DNA of 64,000 nt, taken from the NCBI RefSeq assembly GCF_900639865.1, contig NZ_CAAAHX010000001.1, positions 62,001 to 126,000 of the forward strand. The letters run 5' to 3'. The notes below the pieces were generated by a model that was not told the DNA's origin, searched no databases, and saw nothing but the letters and a program-made list of their open reading frames with translations. How positions within the stretch are numbered: position 1 is the stretch's first letter; every line of letters begins with the position of its first letter. The translations under genes and the position numbers were made by a program. This stretch comes from Legionella gresilensis (lineage in GTDB: Bacteria > Pseudomonadota > Gammaproteobacteria > Legionellales > Legionellaceae). This document shows, in pieces, positions 27,958 through 37,561 of this stretch.

Positions 27958-28848
27958 CTAATAAACTTTTTCTGCAGCATGGTCTAACAAATTAGACAAA
28001 TATTTTGAAAAGTCTATTCCTATTTCAGTATGCCGTAACCCGAATTCAACAGCTGCCTGTAAATAGCCTAATTTTGAACCGCAATCATATCGTTTTCCAC
28101 GAAAGTGATAAGTAATCACTGATTCATAGTTTAACAAATGTTGAATAGCGTCAGTTAATTGTATTTCACCTCTGCGATCAGCTTTTATCTTTTTTAAAGA
28201 GGCAAAAATACTTGGGGTAAAAACATAACGACCAACAGCTGCAAAGTTTGAAGGCGCTTCATCAACAGTAGGTTTTTCAATCATCGCGTGTAGCTTAGCG
28301 TAATCCTTATTAATAGAATCTAATTTAACCACACCATACTGATGTACCTTTTCCCAAGATACTTGTTGAACTGCCAAAATAGAATGCTTATTATATTCAA
28401 AATGCTCTGTCATTGCAGATAAACAGGGTAACTTTGATTCATCAATTAAATCATCCGCTAAAAGTACCGCAAACGGTTCATTGCCAACAACATGCTCAGC
28501 ACATAAGATAGCATGTCCTAAACCTAATGGTTGATTCTGCCTAACATAGGTAAATTGAATATGAGCAGGTGAAACATTTTTTACTAGTTCTAATAAGAAT
28601 TCTTTTCCTTCTTCTTCAAGTCTAGCTTCCAGCTCGAAATGTTTATCGAAATGATCTTCAATAGCGCGTTTAGTTGAACTAGTAATAAAGATCATATGCG
28701 TGATCCCTGCTCTTACAGCTTCCTCAACCGCATATTGAATTAAAGGCTTATCAACAATAGGAAGCATTTCTTTTGGATTTGCTTTGGTTGCAGGTAAAAA
28801 TCGAGTACCTAAGCCCGCTACTGGAAAAACAGCCTTTTTAATTTGCAT
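27958..28848 (-). CDS. galU: UTP-glucose-1-phosphate uridylyltransferase
   Basis: About 296 aa from ATG 28848 (MQIKKAVFPVAGLGTRFLPA); an upstream in-frame start at 28896 lies inside ugd and is unlikely. Nucleotidyltransferase motifs are GLGTRFLPATKANPKEMLPI, EEAVRAGI and VLLADDLID. It makes UDP-glucose, the substrate of the adjacent Ugd. Its start overlaps the last 11 nt of ugd. Confidence 0.96.
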   Translation of the reverse strand: MQIKKAVFPVAGLGTRFLPATKANPKEMLPIVDKPLIQYAVEEAVRAGITHMIFITSSTKRAIEDHFDKHFELEARLEEEGKEFLLELVKNVSPAHIQFTYVRQNQPLGLGHAILCAEHVVGNEPFAVLLADDLIDESKLPCLSAMTEHFEYNKHSILAVQQVSWEKVHQYGVVKLDSINKDYAKLHAMIEKPTVDEAPSNFAAVGRYVFTPSIFASLKKIKADRRGEIQLTDAIQHLLNYESVITYHFRGKRYDCGSKLGYLQAAVEFGLRHTEIGIDFSKYLSNLLDHAAEKVY

Positions 28849-30208
28849 AATGAACAAGCTCCATATCTTCCATATTAGAAATAACAGGCCGACCAACTGA
28901 GTAATAGTAAGCTATTCCTGCTTTTTGTACGGACGCTAAGGGAAAACAATTGCGTCCATCAAAAAGAGGCACGCCATCTAATTTATCACGCAAAATAGCT
29001 AAAGAATAATCCTTAAACTGAGGCCATTCAGTAGCAATAATTAATGCGTCAATTTTAGATTTAAATACATCATTTATATCTTGACACCACACAATATTAT
29101 CAGAGGAGTTAAATAATAGTTGTGCTTTCGTAACTGCAGCTGGATCAAAGGCCCTTATCTTTACGCCTGCTTTTAAAAATGCTTGAATCGCTACAAGGCT
29201 ACTAGCTTCACGTAAATCATCTGTACCGGGCTTAAACGCTAAACCCCAAAAACCAATTTTTAAGCCTTGTAATTGCTGTTGAAAATGCTTTGCTACTTGA
29301 TCAAACAACCAGTTTTTTTGTGATTCATTAACTTTATCTATAGCATCTAAAAAAGTGGTATCAATATTTAACACTTGTGCGGTCTGAGCAAGTGCTCGTA
29401 CATCTTTTGGAAAGCAAGAACCACCATAGCCAATGCCGGCTTGCAAAAAATAAGGTCCTATACGTGGATCAAGGGCCATCCCATCCCTAACATCTTCAAT
29501 ATTAGCACCTACTTTTTCTGCAAGTTGGCTAACTTGATTCATAAAACTAATTCGACAGGCTAACATAGCATTAGCAGCATATTTTGTTAATTCTGCAGAA
29601 CTTCTACTCATCGTTAGAAAAGGAATATCCTTATCAATTAACGGTTGATATAATTTTTTTAGACAAGAGAGTGCATATGCATTTCCACCAACAATAATAC
29701 GATCAGCATTTAAAAAATCGCTAATTGCGCACCCTTCCCGTAAAAATTCAGGGTTAGAAGCGATGGTTAACTTAATCTGCTTCTTCGTAATACTCATTTT
29801 TTCATGGACCAAGCTCTCAATAATATTACCTGTTCCAACGGGTACCGTTGATTTAGTAACTAATACTGCATCTTGAGTAACATGCTCTATAATCAAATCT
29901 ATCACTGAAAAAACTTGCGATAAATCAGCATGACCATCAGGCAAACTGGGCGTGCCAGTAGCAATTATAAAAACCTGGCTTGATTGAATAGCATGAACTA
30001 GATCACTGGTAAAAGTTAAACTACCTAAACTTAATTGCTCCTTAAGTAACTCTTCTAAACCCTGCTCATAAATAGGGCACTGGCCACCTTCTAACATGCC
30101 TATTCGTTTAGAATTTATATCTGCACAGATTACTTGGTGTCCAAGTTTAGCGAAACAGGCACTAGAAACTAAACCAACATATCCAGCGCCGAAAACTGCA
30201 ATATTCAT
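28838..30208 (-). CDS. ugd: UDP-glucose 6-dehydrogenase
   Basis: A 456-aa NAD-dependent enzyme that oxidises UDP-glucose to UDP-glucuronate. NAD-binding FGAGYVGLVSSACFAKLGH at the N-terminus, catalytic Cys in GYGGSCFPKDVRAL, and the C-terminal domain GLAFKPGTDDLREA are all present. Coupled to galU, giving a two-step UDP-glucuronate route for surface polysaccharide or lipid A sugars. Confidence 0.97.
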   Translation of the reverse strand: MNIAVFGAGYVGLVSSACFAKLGHQVICADINSKRIGMLEGGQCPIYEQGLEELLKEQLSLGSLTFTSDLVHAIQSSQVFIIATGTPSLPDGHADLSQVFSVIDLIIEHVTQDAVLVTKSTVPVGTGNIIESLVHEKMSITKKQIKLTIASNPEFLREGCAISDFLNADRIIVGGNAYALSCLKKLYQPLIDKDIPFLTMSRSSAELTKYAANAMLACRISFMNQVSQLAEKVGANIEDVRDGMALDPRIGPYFLQAGIGYGGSCFPKDVRALAQTAQVLNIDTTFLDAIDKVNESQKNWLFDQVAKHFQQQLQGLKIGFWGLAFKPGTDDLREASSLVAIQAFLKAGVKIRAFDPAAVTKAQLLFNSSDNIVWCQDINDVFKSKIDALIIATEWPQFKDYSLAILRDKLDGVPLFDGRNCFPLASVQKAGIAYYYSVGRPVISNMEDMELVHYAN

Positions 30209-30345
30209 TATTCTCTCGCTATATCAACCTAAGGCAGTATTATTAATAAAATTTGAGTGAATAACAAATAATCTTATTGAAATAAAGTCAACTGTGTTAA
30301 CTAAAATTAAATAGATTTCTTGTAGAACTGTGCATTTTGCTTTAG

Positions 30346-31656
30346 TTAAGGCGAGGTAAGAGAAAATAAATTATCAATAAGTGCACAATCATCTTCGGTA
30401 ATTATTGTTTTGTTTATATTTTTCTTATCGCTATTACTTATAAGTGCTTGTAGAATTACTTTGACCGCTTCTATTGTTTCTCTTGCTTTACTTTTATTTG
30501 CCTTAAAGTAAGGGTGACAGGCTAGATTATTAATAATACTATTAGCTTCAAGAAGCTTTTCACTTATTGTAATAGGTTTAAGATCAATTACTTTAAGCTG
30601 GTGGAACACTCTTTCAATTAAACTGCTCTTTTTACAACCTCTTCGCCATGAAGCAAAGTATTGCTGTTTTTGTTGATCTTGATATTGCTCTAATTTAAGA
30701 GTAATTAATTTTAATTCTAAAGTTTCAAAATTGAATTTGCCTGGTAAAAAATGCTGCGGCAATATCAAAGCTTGCGAGTTAGCATCAGGACTAGGTATTT
30801 GCTTTGTTTCCGCAAGACCAATCAATTGAAATACTTTCGAACAAGTTTCAAAACCAATATAGTAAGCAGTATTCAAAGCAGAAAAATTCATACTAATAAA
30901 ATAAAGAGTGAGTGTTGTAGCTGCATTTGAAATAATACTACTAATTTCACGCGTCATTTCTCCTAAGGCGCGCCAACCGTAAATGTCTCCTTTCTGTAGC
31001 CAGCTCCCACCCTTAGCAACCAAAGCTAAAATAGCATAAAGCAAAGAAAGTTCTTTAAGATATAAACTAATACAAAATCCACTCGTTATATAAGGTAGAG
31101 AGTTAAGAATTGTTTTAAGCCATCCTGGCTCAAATTGATCTGTTGTAGACTGAAAGCGCTTAATAGTTTGTAAAAGCGTAATAGTACTATCTATCAATGC
31201 TTGCTGTGTAAAGGTAACTGCTTGTTGCCTTATCTGCTCAAGTTTTCTAATTAATTCGTCTATATGCAGAAAACTTAAATCATCCTCATCAAATATAAAA
31301 TCTTCTTTATTTATTTTTGGCTGCTTTAATTCTTCAGCACAACTGTCAATTAGCTTGAAACATATACCATTATTACTTCCGGCACTTAAACTATTTTCTA
31401 GCCATTGAATTTCTGGAGATGCTATAACAAGTTTATCAGGATGGAAAAGTCCACGTAGAATCTTTTGTTGCTTATTAATTTCACTTTCTGCAACGCCATC
31501 ACTCGTTAGAAATTGGGAAAAGAGCGTAATAAGTTGTACTTCAAGCTTTTGTAATTCTGCGTCAGATAATTGCTTGGGATAATAGGATTTATTTGAGGGA
31601 GCATACTGGCTATAAGCACTTACAATATCAGCTAGGCTTTGATTAAGGCTATTCAT
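30346..31656 (-). CDS. Hypothetical membrane protein with J-like HPDK motif
   Basis: A 436-aa protein I cannot name. Residues about 60-76 read INKQQKILRGLFHPDKL, resembling helices II-III of a J domain with the HPD tripeptide, although the rest of the J domain is divergent. Hydrophobic helices occupy about 188-215 and 240-275 (SGFCISLYLKELSLLYAILA; ATTLTLYFISMNFSALNTAY). The C-terminal third is soluble and helical. No signal peptide. It stands alone between ugd and a GT39 gene. Legionella genomes carry similar orphan proteins, some of them effectors, so that is one possibility. Confidence 0.6.
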   Translation of the reverse strand: MNSLNQSLADIVSAYSQYAPSNKSYYPKQLSDAELQKLEVQLITLFSQFLTSDGVAESEINKQQKILRGLFHPDKLVIASPEIQWLENSLSAGSNNGICFKLIDSCAEELKQPKINKEDFIFDEDDLSFLHIDELIRKLEQIRQQAVTFTQQALIDSTITLLQTIKRFQSTTDQFEPGWLKTILNSLPYITSGFCISLYLKELSLLYAILALVAKGGSWLQKGDIYGWRALGEMTREISSIISNAATTLTLYFISMNFSALNTAYYIGFETCSKVFQLIGLAETKQIPSPDANSQALILPQHFLPGKFNFETLELKLITLKLEQYQDQQKQQYFASWRRGCKKSSLIERVFHQLKVIDLKPITISEKLLEANSIINNLACHPYFKANKSKARETIEAVKVILQALISNSDKKNINKTIITEDDCALIDNLFSLTSP

Positions 31657-31875
31657 TATTGTATCCTTACGAGCAATAAAAGATGATTACTACTACGTCC
31701 TTTTGTTATAGATTAAAGTAGTGATTTAAAAAAACAAGCTTTTTATAGCACTATCCACCGAGCTTTTAGAATATTACAAGGTTTGCATGATGAAGTCCGA
31801 TCTATTTTATTCTGTTCACCTGGCTAGAAACTTAAGATGTAAATGCTATCTGAAAAATAATAATATTTAATTGAA

Positions 31876-33300
31876 ATGACAAAATTACCTAAACACATTA
31901 AAAGTTATTTATCAAATAATCCCCGACTTTTTTTCTTACTTTTTTTTGTAATAACTCTTTTAGCGCGGTTGTGTTTCCGCAGCTCCTTATTAGAATTAGA
32001 TGAAGCAGAACAGGTTATTTGGGCTCAACAACTTCTTTCAGGGTATCCCAATCAGCCACCATTATATTCTTGGCTACAATATTTTTTATTTCAGCTTCTA
32101 GGTGTCAATTTAATCAGTCTAGCTCTCTTAAAATATAGTTTACTTTTAGGCTGCTTATACTGTTATTACTTAATTTGTAAATTCTATTGTCCTAATCAAT
32201 TTCTTGCTATAAGTGCAACAGCGGCATGGGCTTTAATTAGCTCTATTAGTTTAGATTTATTGAAAGATAATACACATTCCATCTTAGCTCTTTTAACTGC
32301 TTGTCTAACTTGGTACTGGTTTATTACCCCTACCAAATCGCCTCTAAATTGGTATTTACGCTTAGGTATTATTATTGGTTTCGGCTTCTTATCTAAATTT
32401 AATTATTTATTATTTTTAATTCTTTTTTTAATCAGTGTAACCTTACAAAAAGAATACCGTTTAAAATTAGTAGATCAACGCATTTTTCTTACGCTTCTAT
32501 TAATAATCATAACGGCGCTGCCTTATGGAAATTGGCTTATACATAATTACCATGTGGGCCTACATGCTGCTTATAAACTAGCCCCAGAACAAAAAACACT
32601 TTTTGATGGCTTTATTAATCTCCTCAATGCTAGTCTTTTTTTTATTGTACCCGTTTTAACAATTTCCTATTTATTTTTCCCCCTACCATTTAACTTTAGG
32701 CGGACAGCTGCCAACAATTTATTACTCCATTATCATATTATTTATTTTCCAGTTATTGTATTTATTGTTCTATTCGCAGGCATTCATAACTTTGAAACAC
32801 GCTGGCTTATTCCTATTTTATTTTTAACTCCACTTTTATTTTTTAGTTATTTAAAACCTGAGGCTTCTTTAGCTATATACAGCAAACGCTTTATTCTATT
32901 TTGCCTATTTATGCAATTTACTTTTTTGTTAACCTTAAGTTATAGAAGTTACTTTGGACACAATAAACGGCAATCTATCCCTGTTCTTGAAATTGCTAAA
33001 ACTTATAAAAATAATTCACAGAAAATTGACTTTCTTATTTCTGACTCACATTGGCTACTAGGGAATATGAAATTACAATTTAAAAATGCACAATCTTATT
33101 TAATTCATCAAGGGGGTAATATACCTTCTGGTGCCACTCTCTTATTATGGGAAGGTCAGACTATACCATATTGGGCTGAGCAAATAATTAAACAAGCTAA
33201 ACTTACTAATGTAAATTGGATTAAAAACAAGAAAACTGATCGAATTGTAGCAGGTCAGGCTCTTATAAATTTCAATATACCTGATAAGCAGATAACTTGA
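31876..33300 (+). CDS. GT39-type membrane glycosyltransferase (ArnT/PMT-like)
   Basis: A 474-aa polytopic protein with about 10 hydrophobic helices. The first periplasmic loop, RSSLLELDEAEQVIWAQQLL followed by NQPPLYSWLQ, has the acidic residue and PP(L/G) motif of ArnT/PMT-family (GT-C fold) enzymes, which move a sugar from a polyprenyl phosphate to lipid A or protein. The C-terminal part is soluble. The substrate cannot be read from sequence. It is not in an evident operon; ATG 31876 has no strong ribosome site. Confidence 0.78.
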   Translation: MTKLPKHIKSYLSNNPRLFFLLFFVITLLARLCFRSSLLELDEAEQVIWAQQLLSGYPNQPPLYSWLQYFLFQLLGVNLISLALLKYSLLLGCLYCYYLICKFYCPNQFLAISATAAWALISSISLDLLKDNTHSILALLTACLTWYWFITPTKSPLNWYLRLGIIIGFGFLSKFNYLLFLILFLISVTLQKEYRLKLVDQRIFLTLLLIIITALPYGNWLIHNYHVGLHAAYKLAPEQKTLFDGFINLLNASLFFIVPVLTISYLFFPLPFNFRRTAANNLLLHYHIIYFPVIVFIVLFAGIHNFETRWLIPILFLTPLLFFSYLKPEASLAIYSKRFILFCLFMQFTFLLTLSYRSYFGHNKRQSIPVLEIAKTYKNNSQKIDFLISDSHWLLGNMKLQFKNAQSYLIHQGGNIPSGATLLLWEGQTIPYWAEQIIKQAKLTNVNWIKNKKTDRIVAGQALINFNIPDKQIT

Positions 33301-33559
33301 ATAATCGTTTGCTCTGGATCCTGCAGATAAGTTAGCGTTGTGCAATAATGCCACCTAAACCATGAAGATAGAAGCTATCGCCTATAGGAGGCTGGTCTAA
33401 AAGAATTTAATTTGGAAGAGTAATCAAGGTTCCTAGCTAAGTTAGATATATTAGACTTCTTTAGCAAATGATATTTAGATTACAGCGGAACTAATACAGC
33501 TTAAGTTAAGCAACAATCTACTTTAAATAGTAAGATGAGCTTGCTAAAGGTAGTTTAGA

Positions 33560-35713
33560 TTGTTTGATTTAAGAATTAAAACGGATTTTACTTTGATTCA
33601 ATTACTATTTTCTTTAAGTTTATTTTTAAGTGCTTTCTTATTATTCTTAATTCAACCAATGGTTGCTAAAAATCTATTGCCTATATATGGTGGAACGCCA
33701 GCTGTATGGACTGTCTGTATGTTATTTTTTCAGGCAATACTGCTATTAGGTTACGGTTACGCTTGGGTATTAAGTTACTTTGGTAGTCGCTGGTATTGGC
33801 GACTAATTTATTTAACAACCTCATTAATAAGTTTTTTATATCTACCTTTAAACCTTACACCTGAAACAAGTAAACTAGCTAACTCTCCTGATTTATTTAT
33901 TTTAAAAGAGTTATTTCTAAAATTAGGTTTACCATTATTAACGATTGCTTCAGCGTCGCCCTTACTACAATATGTTTTTAGTTGCACGAAAATTAAAAGG
34001 GCCACTGATCCTTATTTTCTATATGTTGCTAGTAATTTTGGTAGCTTAGCTGCTTTAGTTAGTTATCCTGGTTTTATTGAATGGTGGATTGGGCTAGATA
34101 TTCAATATAAATTTTGGCGAATAGGTTTTACTATTTACCTTGTATCGCTTACTGTCATTTTATTAATTGTCCCTTTTTCTCATATCAGTAAAACAAGTGT
34201 CAAACAAAATTTTATTTCTCTCACTCAACTGACTTCCTGGATAGGCTACAGTTTTGTTCCTTGTAGTTTAATGCTAGGCGTAACGTTTTATATATCAACG
34301 GATATAGCAGCAACACCTTTATTCTGGGTAGTTCCTTTAGCGCTTTACCTAGTAAGTTTTATTATTACTTTCGCACAAAAACCTATAATATCTCATCAAT
34401 GGATAACAAGTAATATACTTATTTTTGCTGTTTTTCCGATCTTAGCATTTATTATTGGGCCGAGTAATTTATTCTCTTTTCAATCGATTACCATTCATTT
34501 AATTGGCTTTTTTGTTATTGCTCTGCTTTGTCATGGTGAATTAATACGCCGTCGTCCTATAGCTTCAGAGCTAACCAGTTTTTATTTATGCATAGCTTTA
34601 GGAGGGGTGTTAGCTGGTTTATTTAATGGTGTATTGGCACCACGGATTTTTAATGGTCCTTATGAATATCCTTTAGTCTTTGCGCTATCCTTTCTATGTC
34701 TTCCTATGCCAATGAGAGGCTTGAATCGAGTACCCATAATTATAATCGGTCTTTTAATTGGCTCTTACCTCTTATCCAACGTTGCGTGGTTAAGTTGGCT
34801 TAGAAAATATTATGTAGCTGAGATCTTTTCATTATTTATAATCTTTACTTGGACTCGAAGCCGCTTAAGCCTTTGCCTATCAATTTTGATCCTTTTTATT
34901 TTTATCTTTAGTCCTTGGTTTAAGCATTTACCAATTCTAACCCAACAACGTAATTTTTATGGGATTAAGCAAGTTGTAAAAACACCTCATGGTCATGCTT
35001 TAATTAGCCAAAGCACAATACACGGCTTACAATTATTTGATCTCCCTACGGGTAGTTTAGGCGCAACATCCTATTATGGCCCGCCGGCCTCTATTATTCA
35101 TTTATTACAACAACAATATCCAAGCCTACGAACTATGATTATTGGGCTTGGAACTGGAACAATGGTTTGTCAATTTAGACCTTCTGACATTATTGAAGTG
35201 GTTGATATCGATGAACAAGTTATTAACATTGCTAGCAATCCTTATTTTTTTACTTATTTGCAAAATTGCTCGGCTAAACCTTTGCTTACGCAAGGAGATG
35301 GGCGATTGGTTTTACGGCAAAGAGCAAAAGCTAGCTTAGATTTATTAGTTATTGATGCTTTTTCTTCAGATGCAATTCCTACGCATCTTTTAACTTATGA
35401 AGCATTTCAGCTTTATAAGCACATACTGTCTAACTATGGCCTCTTATTAGTACACATCAGTAATCGTCATCTAAATTTATTACCTATTTTAACTGCTATA
35501 GGGCAAAAATTAGATTGGACTGTGCTTAATAAAAATGATGTAGGTGATCCTAAAAAGGGGCAGTTAGCTTCGGAGTGGGTTTTGCTAACTTCAAATAAAC
35601 AATTTGTAGGAACAGTATTGCAAAAACATGACGGGTGGAAGCTTGTTACTAATCAAAAGGCCATGTTATGGACCGATAATTATTCTAATATAATCCACTT
35701 ATTGAAACAGTAA
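33560..35713 (+). CDS. Membrane protein fused to spermidine-synthase-like methyltransferase-fold domain
   Basis: A 717-aa fusion. The first ~480 residues hold about a dozen membrane helices (LLFSLSLFLSAFLLFLIQPM, typical of the family). The C-terminal ~220 residues resemble spermidine synthase: MIIGLGTGTMVCQFRPSD (SAM-type nucleotide site), IEVVDIDEQVINIA, TQGDGRLVLRQ and LDLLVIDAFSSDAIPTHLLT. Proteins of this architecture are common, but their role is poorly known. Start TTG 33560 has an AAAGG upstream; the next in-frame ATG (33662) would cut the first helix. Monocistronic. Confidence 0.82.
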   Translation: MFDLRIKTDFTLIQLLFSLSLFLSAFLLFLIQPMVAKNLLPIYGGTPAVWTVCMLFFQAILLLGYGYAWVLSYFGSRWYWRLIYLTTSLISFLYLPLNLTPETSKLANSPDLFILKELFLKLGLPLLTIASASPLLQYVFSCTKIKRATDPYFLYVASNFGSLAALVSYPGFIEWWIGLDIQYKFWRIGFTIYLVSLTVILLIVPFSHISKTSVKQNFISLTQLTSWIGYSFVPCSLMLGVTFYISTDIAATPLFWVVPLALYLVSFIITFAQKPIISHQWITSNILIFAVFPILAFIIGPSNLFSFQSITIHLIGFFVIALLCHGELIRRRPIASELTSFYLCIALGGVLAGLFNGVLAPRIFNGPYEYPLVFALSFLCLPMPMRGLNRVPIIIIGLLIGSYLLSNVAWLSWLRKYYVAEIFSLFIIFTWTRSRLSLCLSILILFIFIFSPWFKHLPILTQQRNFYGIKQVVKTPHGHALISQSTIHGLQLFDLPTGSLGATSYYGPPASIIHLLQQQYPSLRTMIIGLGTGTMVCQFRPSDIIEVVDIDEQVINIASNPYFFTYLQNCSAKPLLTQGDGRLVLRQRAKASLDLLVIDAFSSDAIPTHLLTYEAFQLYKHILSNYGLLLVHISNRHLNLLPILTAIGQKLDWTVLNKNDVGDPKKGQLASEWVLLTSNKQFVGTVLQKHDGWKLVTNQKAMLWTDNYSNIIHLLKQ

Positions 35714-35872
35714 AAATTATTTATTAATTTATAAATCCTAAACGAACGTTATTCCGTAAAATGCGAAGCATTTGTACAGGATCCAAGTTAAACATAAATA
35801 AATTAAAGAAACCAATTTACTTTCATGTCTTGTGCGTTACGGTAATATTGCCTTGCCTATTGGGAAGGTGAA

Positions 35873-36166
35873 TTAGATAGACACCGTATTTTTATTTAAC
35901 CGAGATGCACGTTCTCTAGTAATAAGATATAAATTGCGTGAATAAATAAAAACGCCACTAAACTGGCCAATGATAAAAACAGGATCACGTTTATAAACAG
36001 CATACATAAATAGTGTAATCCCGCCTAAGAGGCTTAAATACCAAAAAGCAACTGGAATAACACTTCTTTTTTCTCTTTCACTTACTAACCATTGAACAAT
36101 GAAACGTGCTGAAAAGATACCTTGGCCAATTAAACCAATTGTCAGCCAAATATAATCTTTATTCAT
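35873..36166 (-). CDS. LAB_N (lipid A biosynthesis N-terminal domain) small membrane protein
   Basis: A 97-aa protein with three hydrophobic segments and the LAB_N signature GQGIFSARFIVQWLVSEREK and GGITLFMYAVYKRDPVFIIG. This domain is found beside polyprenyl-phosphate glycosyltransferases and ArnT-like enzymes and may help flip or retain lipid-linked sugars. It overlaps the upstream GT2 by 8 nt, closing the four-gene operon. Confidence 0.88.
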   Translation of the reverse strand: MNKDYIWLTIGLIGQGIFSARFIVQWLVSEREKRSVIPVAFWYLSLLGGITLFMYAVYKRDPVFIIGQFSGVFIYSRNLYLITRERASRLNKNTVSI

Positions 36167-36881
36167 TATTAGAAATCTCCGGAGCGCAGGGGCGTTTTAA
36201 CAGCCAACGCACACCTATTAAATCATGGATACCTACAAACAACCTATTCATTACACCATACTTAGATACCCCATGCCAACGTGGCCGGTGGTTTACAGGA
36301 ACATTAACTAATGTATAACCTGCTCGTTTAAATAAAGCCGGTAAAAATCGATGTAGATGATTGAAATGAGGTAAATTTAAAAACCCATCACGTGGAAAAA
36401 GCTTAAGGCTACATCCTGTGTCAGGACATTGATCATTTAATAAAGATTGACGTACTTTATTACCTATAATTGAAGAAATTTTACGCAGGTAATTATCATC
36501 ACGTTTTTTTCGGTTTCCTAATACTACTGTTTTATCATTGGATAAATAATTAAATAAGAGAGGAATATCCTTAGGATCATTTTGACCATCGCCATCTAAA
36601 GTCACTAATATTGGAAACTGTGCTGCTTTAGCACCACTAACTAAACCTGCACTTTGTCCATAATTATGTTTATGACATACAAGACGTAACGAAGCATTTT
36701 CTTTCGCCAAAGCTTCTAGGCGTTTTACCGTGCCATCAGTACTACCATCGTCAACGAAAATAACTTCAAAAACAAATTGCTCTGCAGGTAACGCTTGCAC
36801 AATTTCCTTATATAAATGCTCAACATTGTCGACTTCATTATATACCGGAATAATAACAGATAAATAAGTTAACTTATTCAA
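36159..36881 (-). CDS. Polyprenyl-phosphate glycosyltransferase, GT2 (DPM1/ArnC-like)
   Basis: From TTG 36881 the product is about 240 aa, starting MNKLTYLSVIIPVYNEVDNV, with GGAAGG five bases upstream. A frame open to 36944 would overlap the upstream PAP2 gene and add an unconserved head. GT-A motifs are VIIPVYNE, VIFVDDGSTDGT and LVTLDGDGQNDPKDIP. There is no C-terminal membrane pair, so it resembles single-domain DPM1 more than ArnC. It likely makes polyprenyl-phosphate-sugar, the donor for the ArnT-like enzyme at 37548. Confidence 0.87.
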   Translation of the reverse strand: MNKLTYLSVIIPVYNEVDNVEHLYKEIVQALPAEQFVFEVIFVDDGSTDGTVKRLEALAKENASLRLVCHKHNYGQSAGLVSGAKAAQFPILVTLDGDGQNDPKDIPLLFNYLSNDKTVVLGNRKKRDDNYLRKISSIIGNKVRQSLLNDQCPDTGCSLKLFPRDGFLNLPHFNHLHRFLPALFKRAGYTLVNVPVNHRPRWHGVSKYGVMNRLFVGIHDLIGVRWLLKRPCAPEISNNE

Positions 36882-36907
36882 AACATCCTTCCTAAACAAA
36901 ATAATAA

Positions 36908-37561
36908 CTAGTATACCGTATCTCGCCAAACAGGTTCCAGCCAAGTTTTTTTACGTAAAATCCAAAGTATTAGACCAACACTGAGTAAAGATAAATAGGT
37001 ACCCGTTACTATATCACTAAAATAATGATGAATTAACAAGACACGTGAAAAGGCAACGGAGAAGCCAACCAGTAGAAAAGCATAAAAATAACGTGGGAAA
37101 AGAACACACAAACCAAAAGCAATAGCCATAATATTGGTTGTATGCCCTGATGGAAAAGACCAAAAAGGGGCGTTAGCCTTCAGCCAGTAAAAACCATAAT
37201 AATGACCATTAAACCACATATCGGGACGAGCGCGGCTAAATAGAACTTTTAAAATACCGCAAAATATGCTACTTACAACAACACAAAGCCAAAGAAAACA
37301 CATACGTGCTTCCCAAATACGATTAACCTTAATATACCTAAAATAAAGAATACCTAAAAAGAAAGTAATAAAATAAGTTAATCCTAAGCCAAGTTTAGTG
37401 AAATGGTTAAGAAAGATAAGATTGATACGAAAATTTTGTAAAGCTAAATATTCCGCTAGAGGCTTATCAACGTAGAGAAAGAGCACCGTAACAATTAATA
37501 TATAAGCCATAATAACCCATGGCCTAGTCATAATTAAAATTAATCGATTAAATGGTGCCAT
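36908..37561 (-). CDS. PAP2-family membrane phosphatase
   Basis: A 217-aa protein with about six membrane helices and all three PAP2 motifs: KVLFSRARP (K-x6-RP), FPSGHT (PSGH) and SRVLLIHHYFSD (SR-x5-H-x3-D). It dephosphorylates lipid phosphates on the periplasmic face; relatives include LpxE/LpxF (lipid A) and undecaprenyl-diphosphate phosphatases. It overlaps the upstream ArnT-like gene by 14 nt. In this context lipid A or carrier-lipid dephosphorylation is likely. Confidence 0.9.
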   Translation of the reverse strand: MAPFNRLILIMTRPWVIMAYILIVTVLFLYVDKPLAEYLALQNFRINLIFLNHFTKLGLGLTYFITFFLGILYFRYIKVNRIWEARMCFLWLCVVVSSIFCGILKVLFSRARPDMWFNGHYYGFYWLKANAPFWSFPSGHTTNIMAIAFGLCVLFPRYFYAFLLVGFSVAFSRVLLIHHYFSDIVTGTYLSLLSVGLILWILRKKTWLEPVWRDTVY

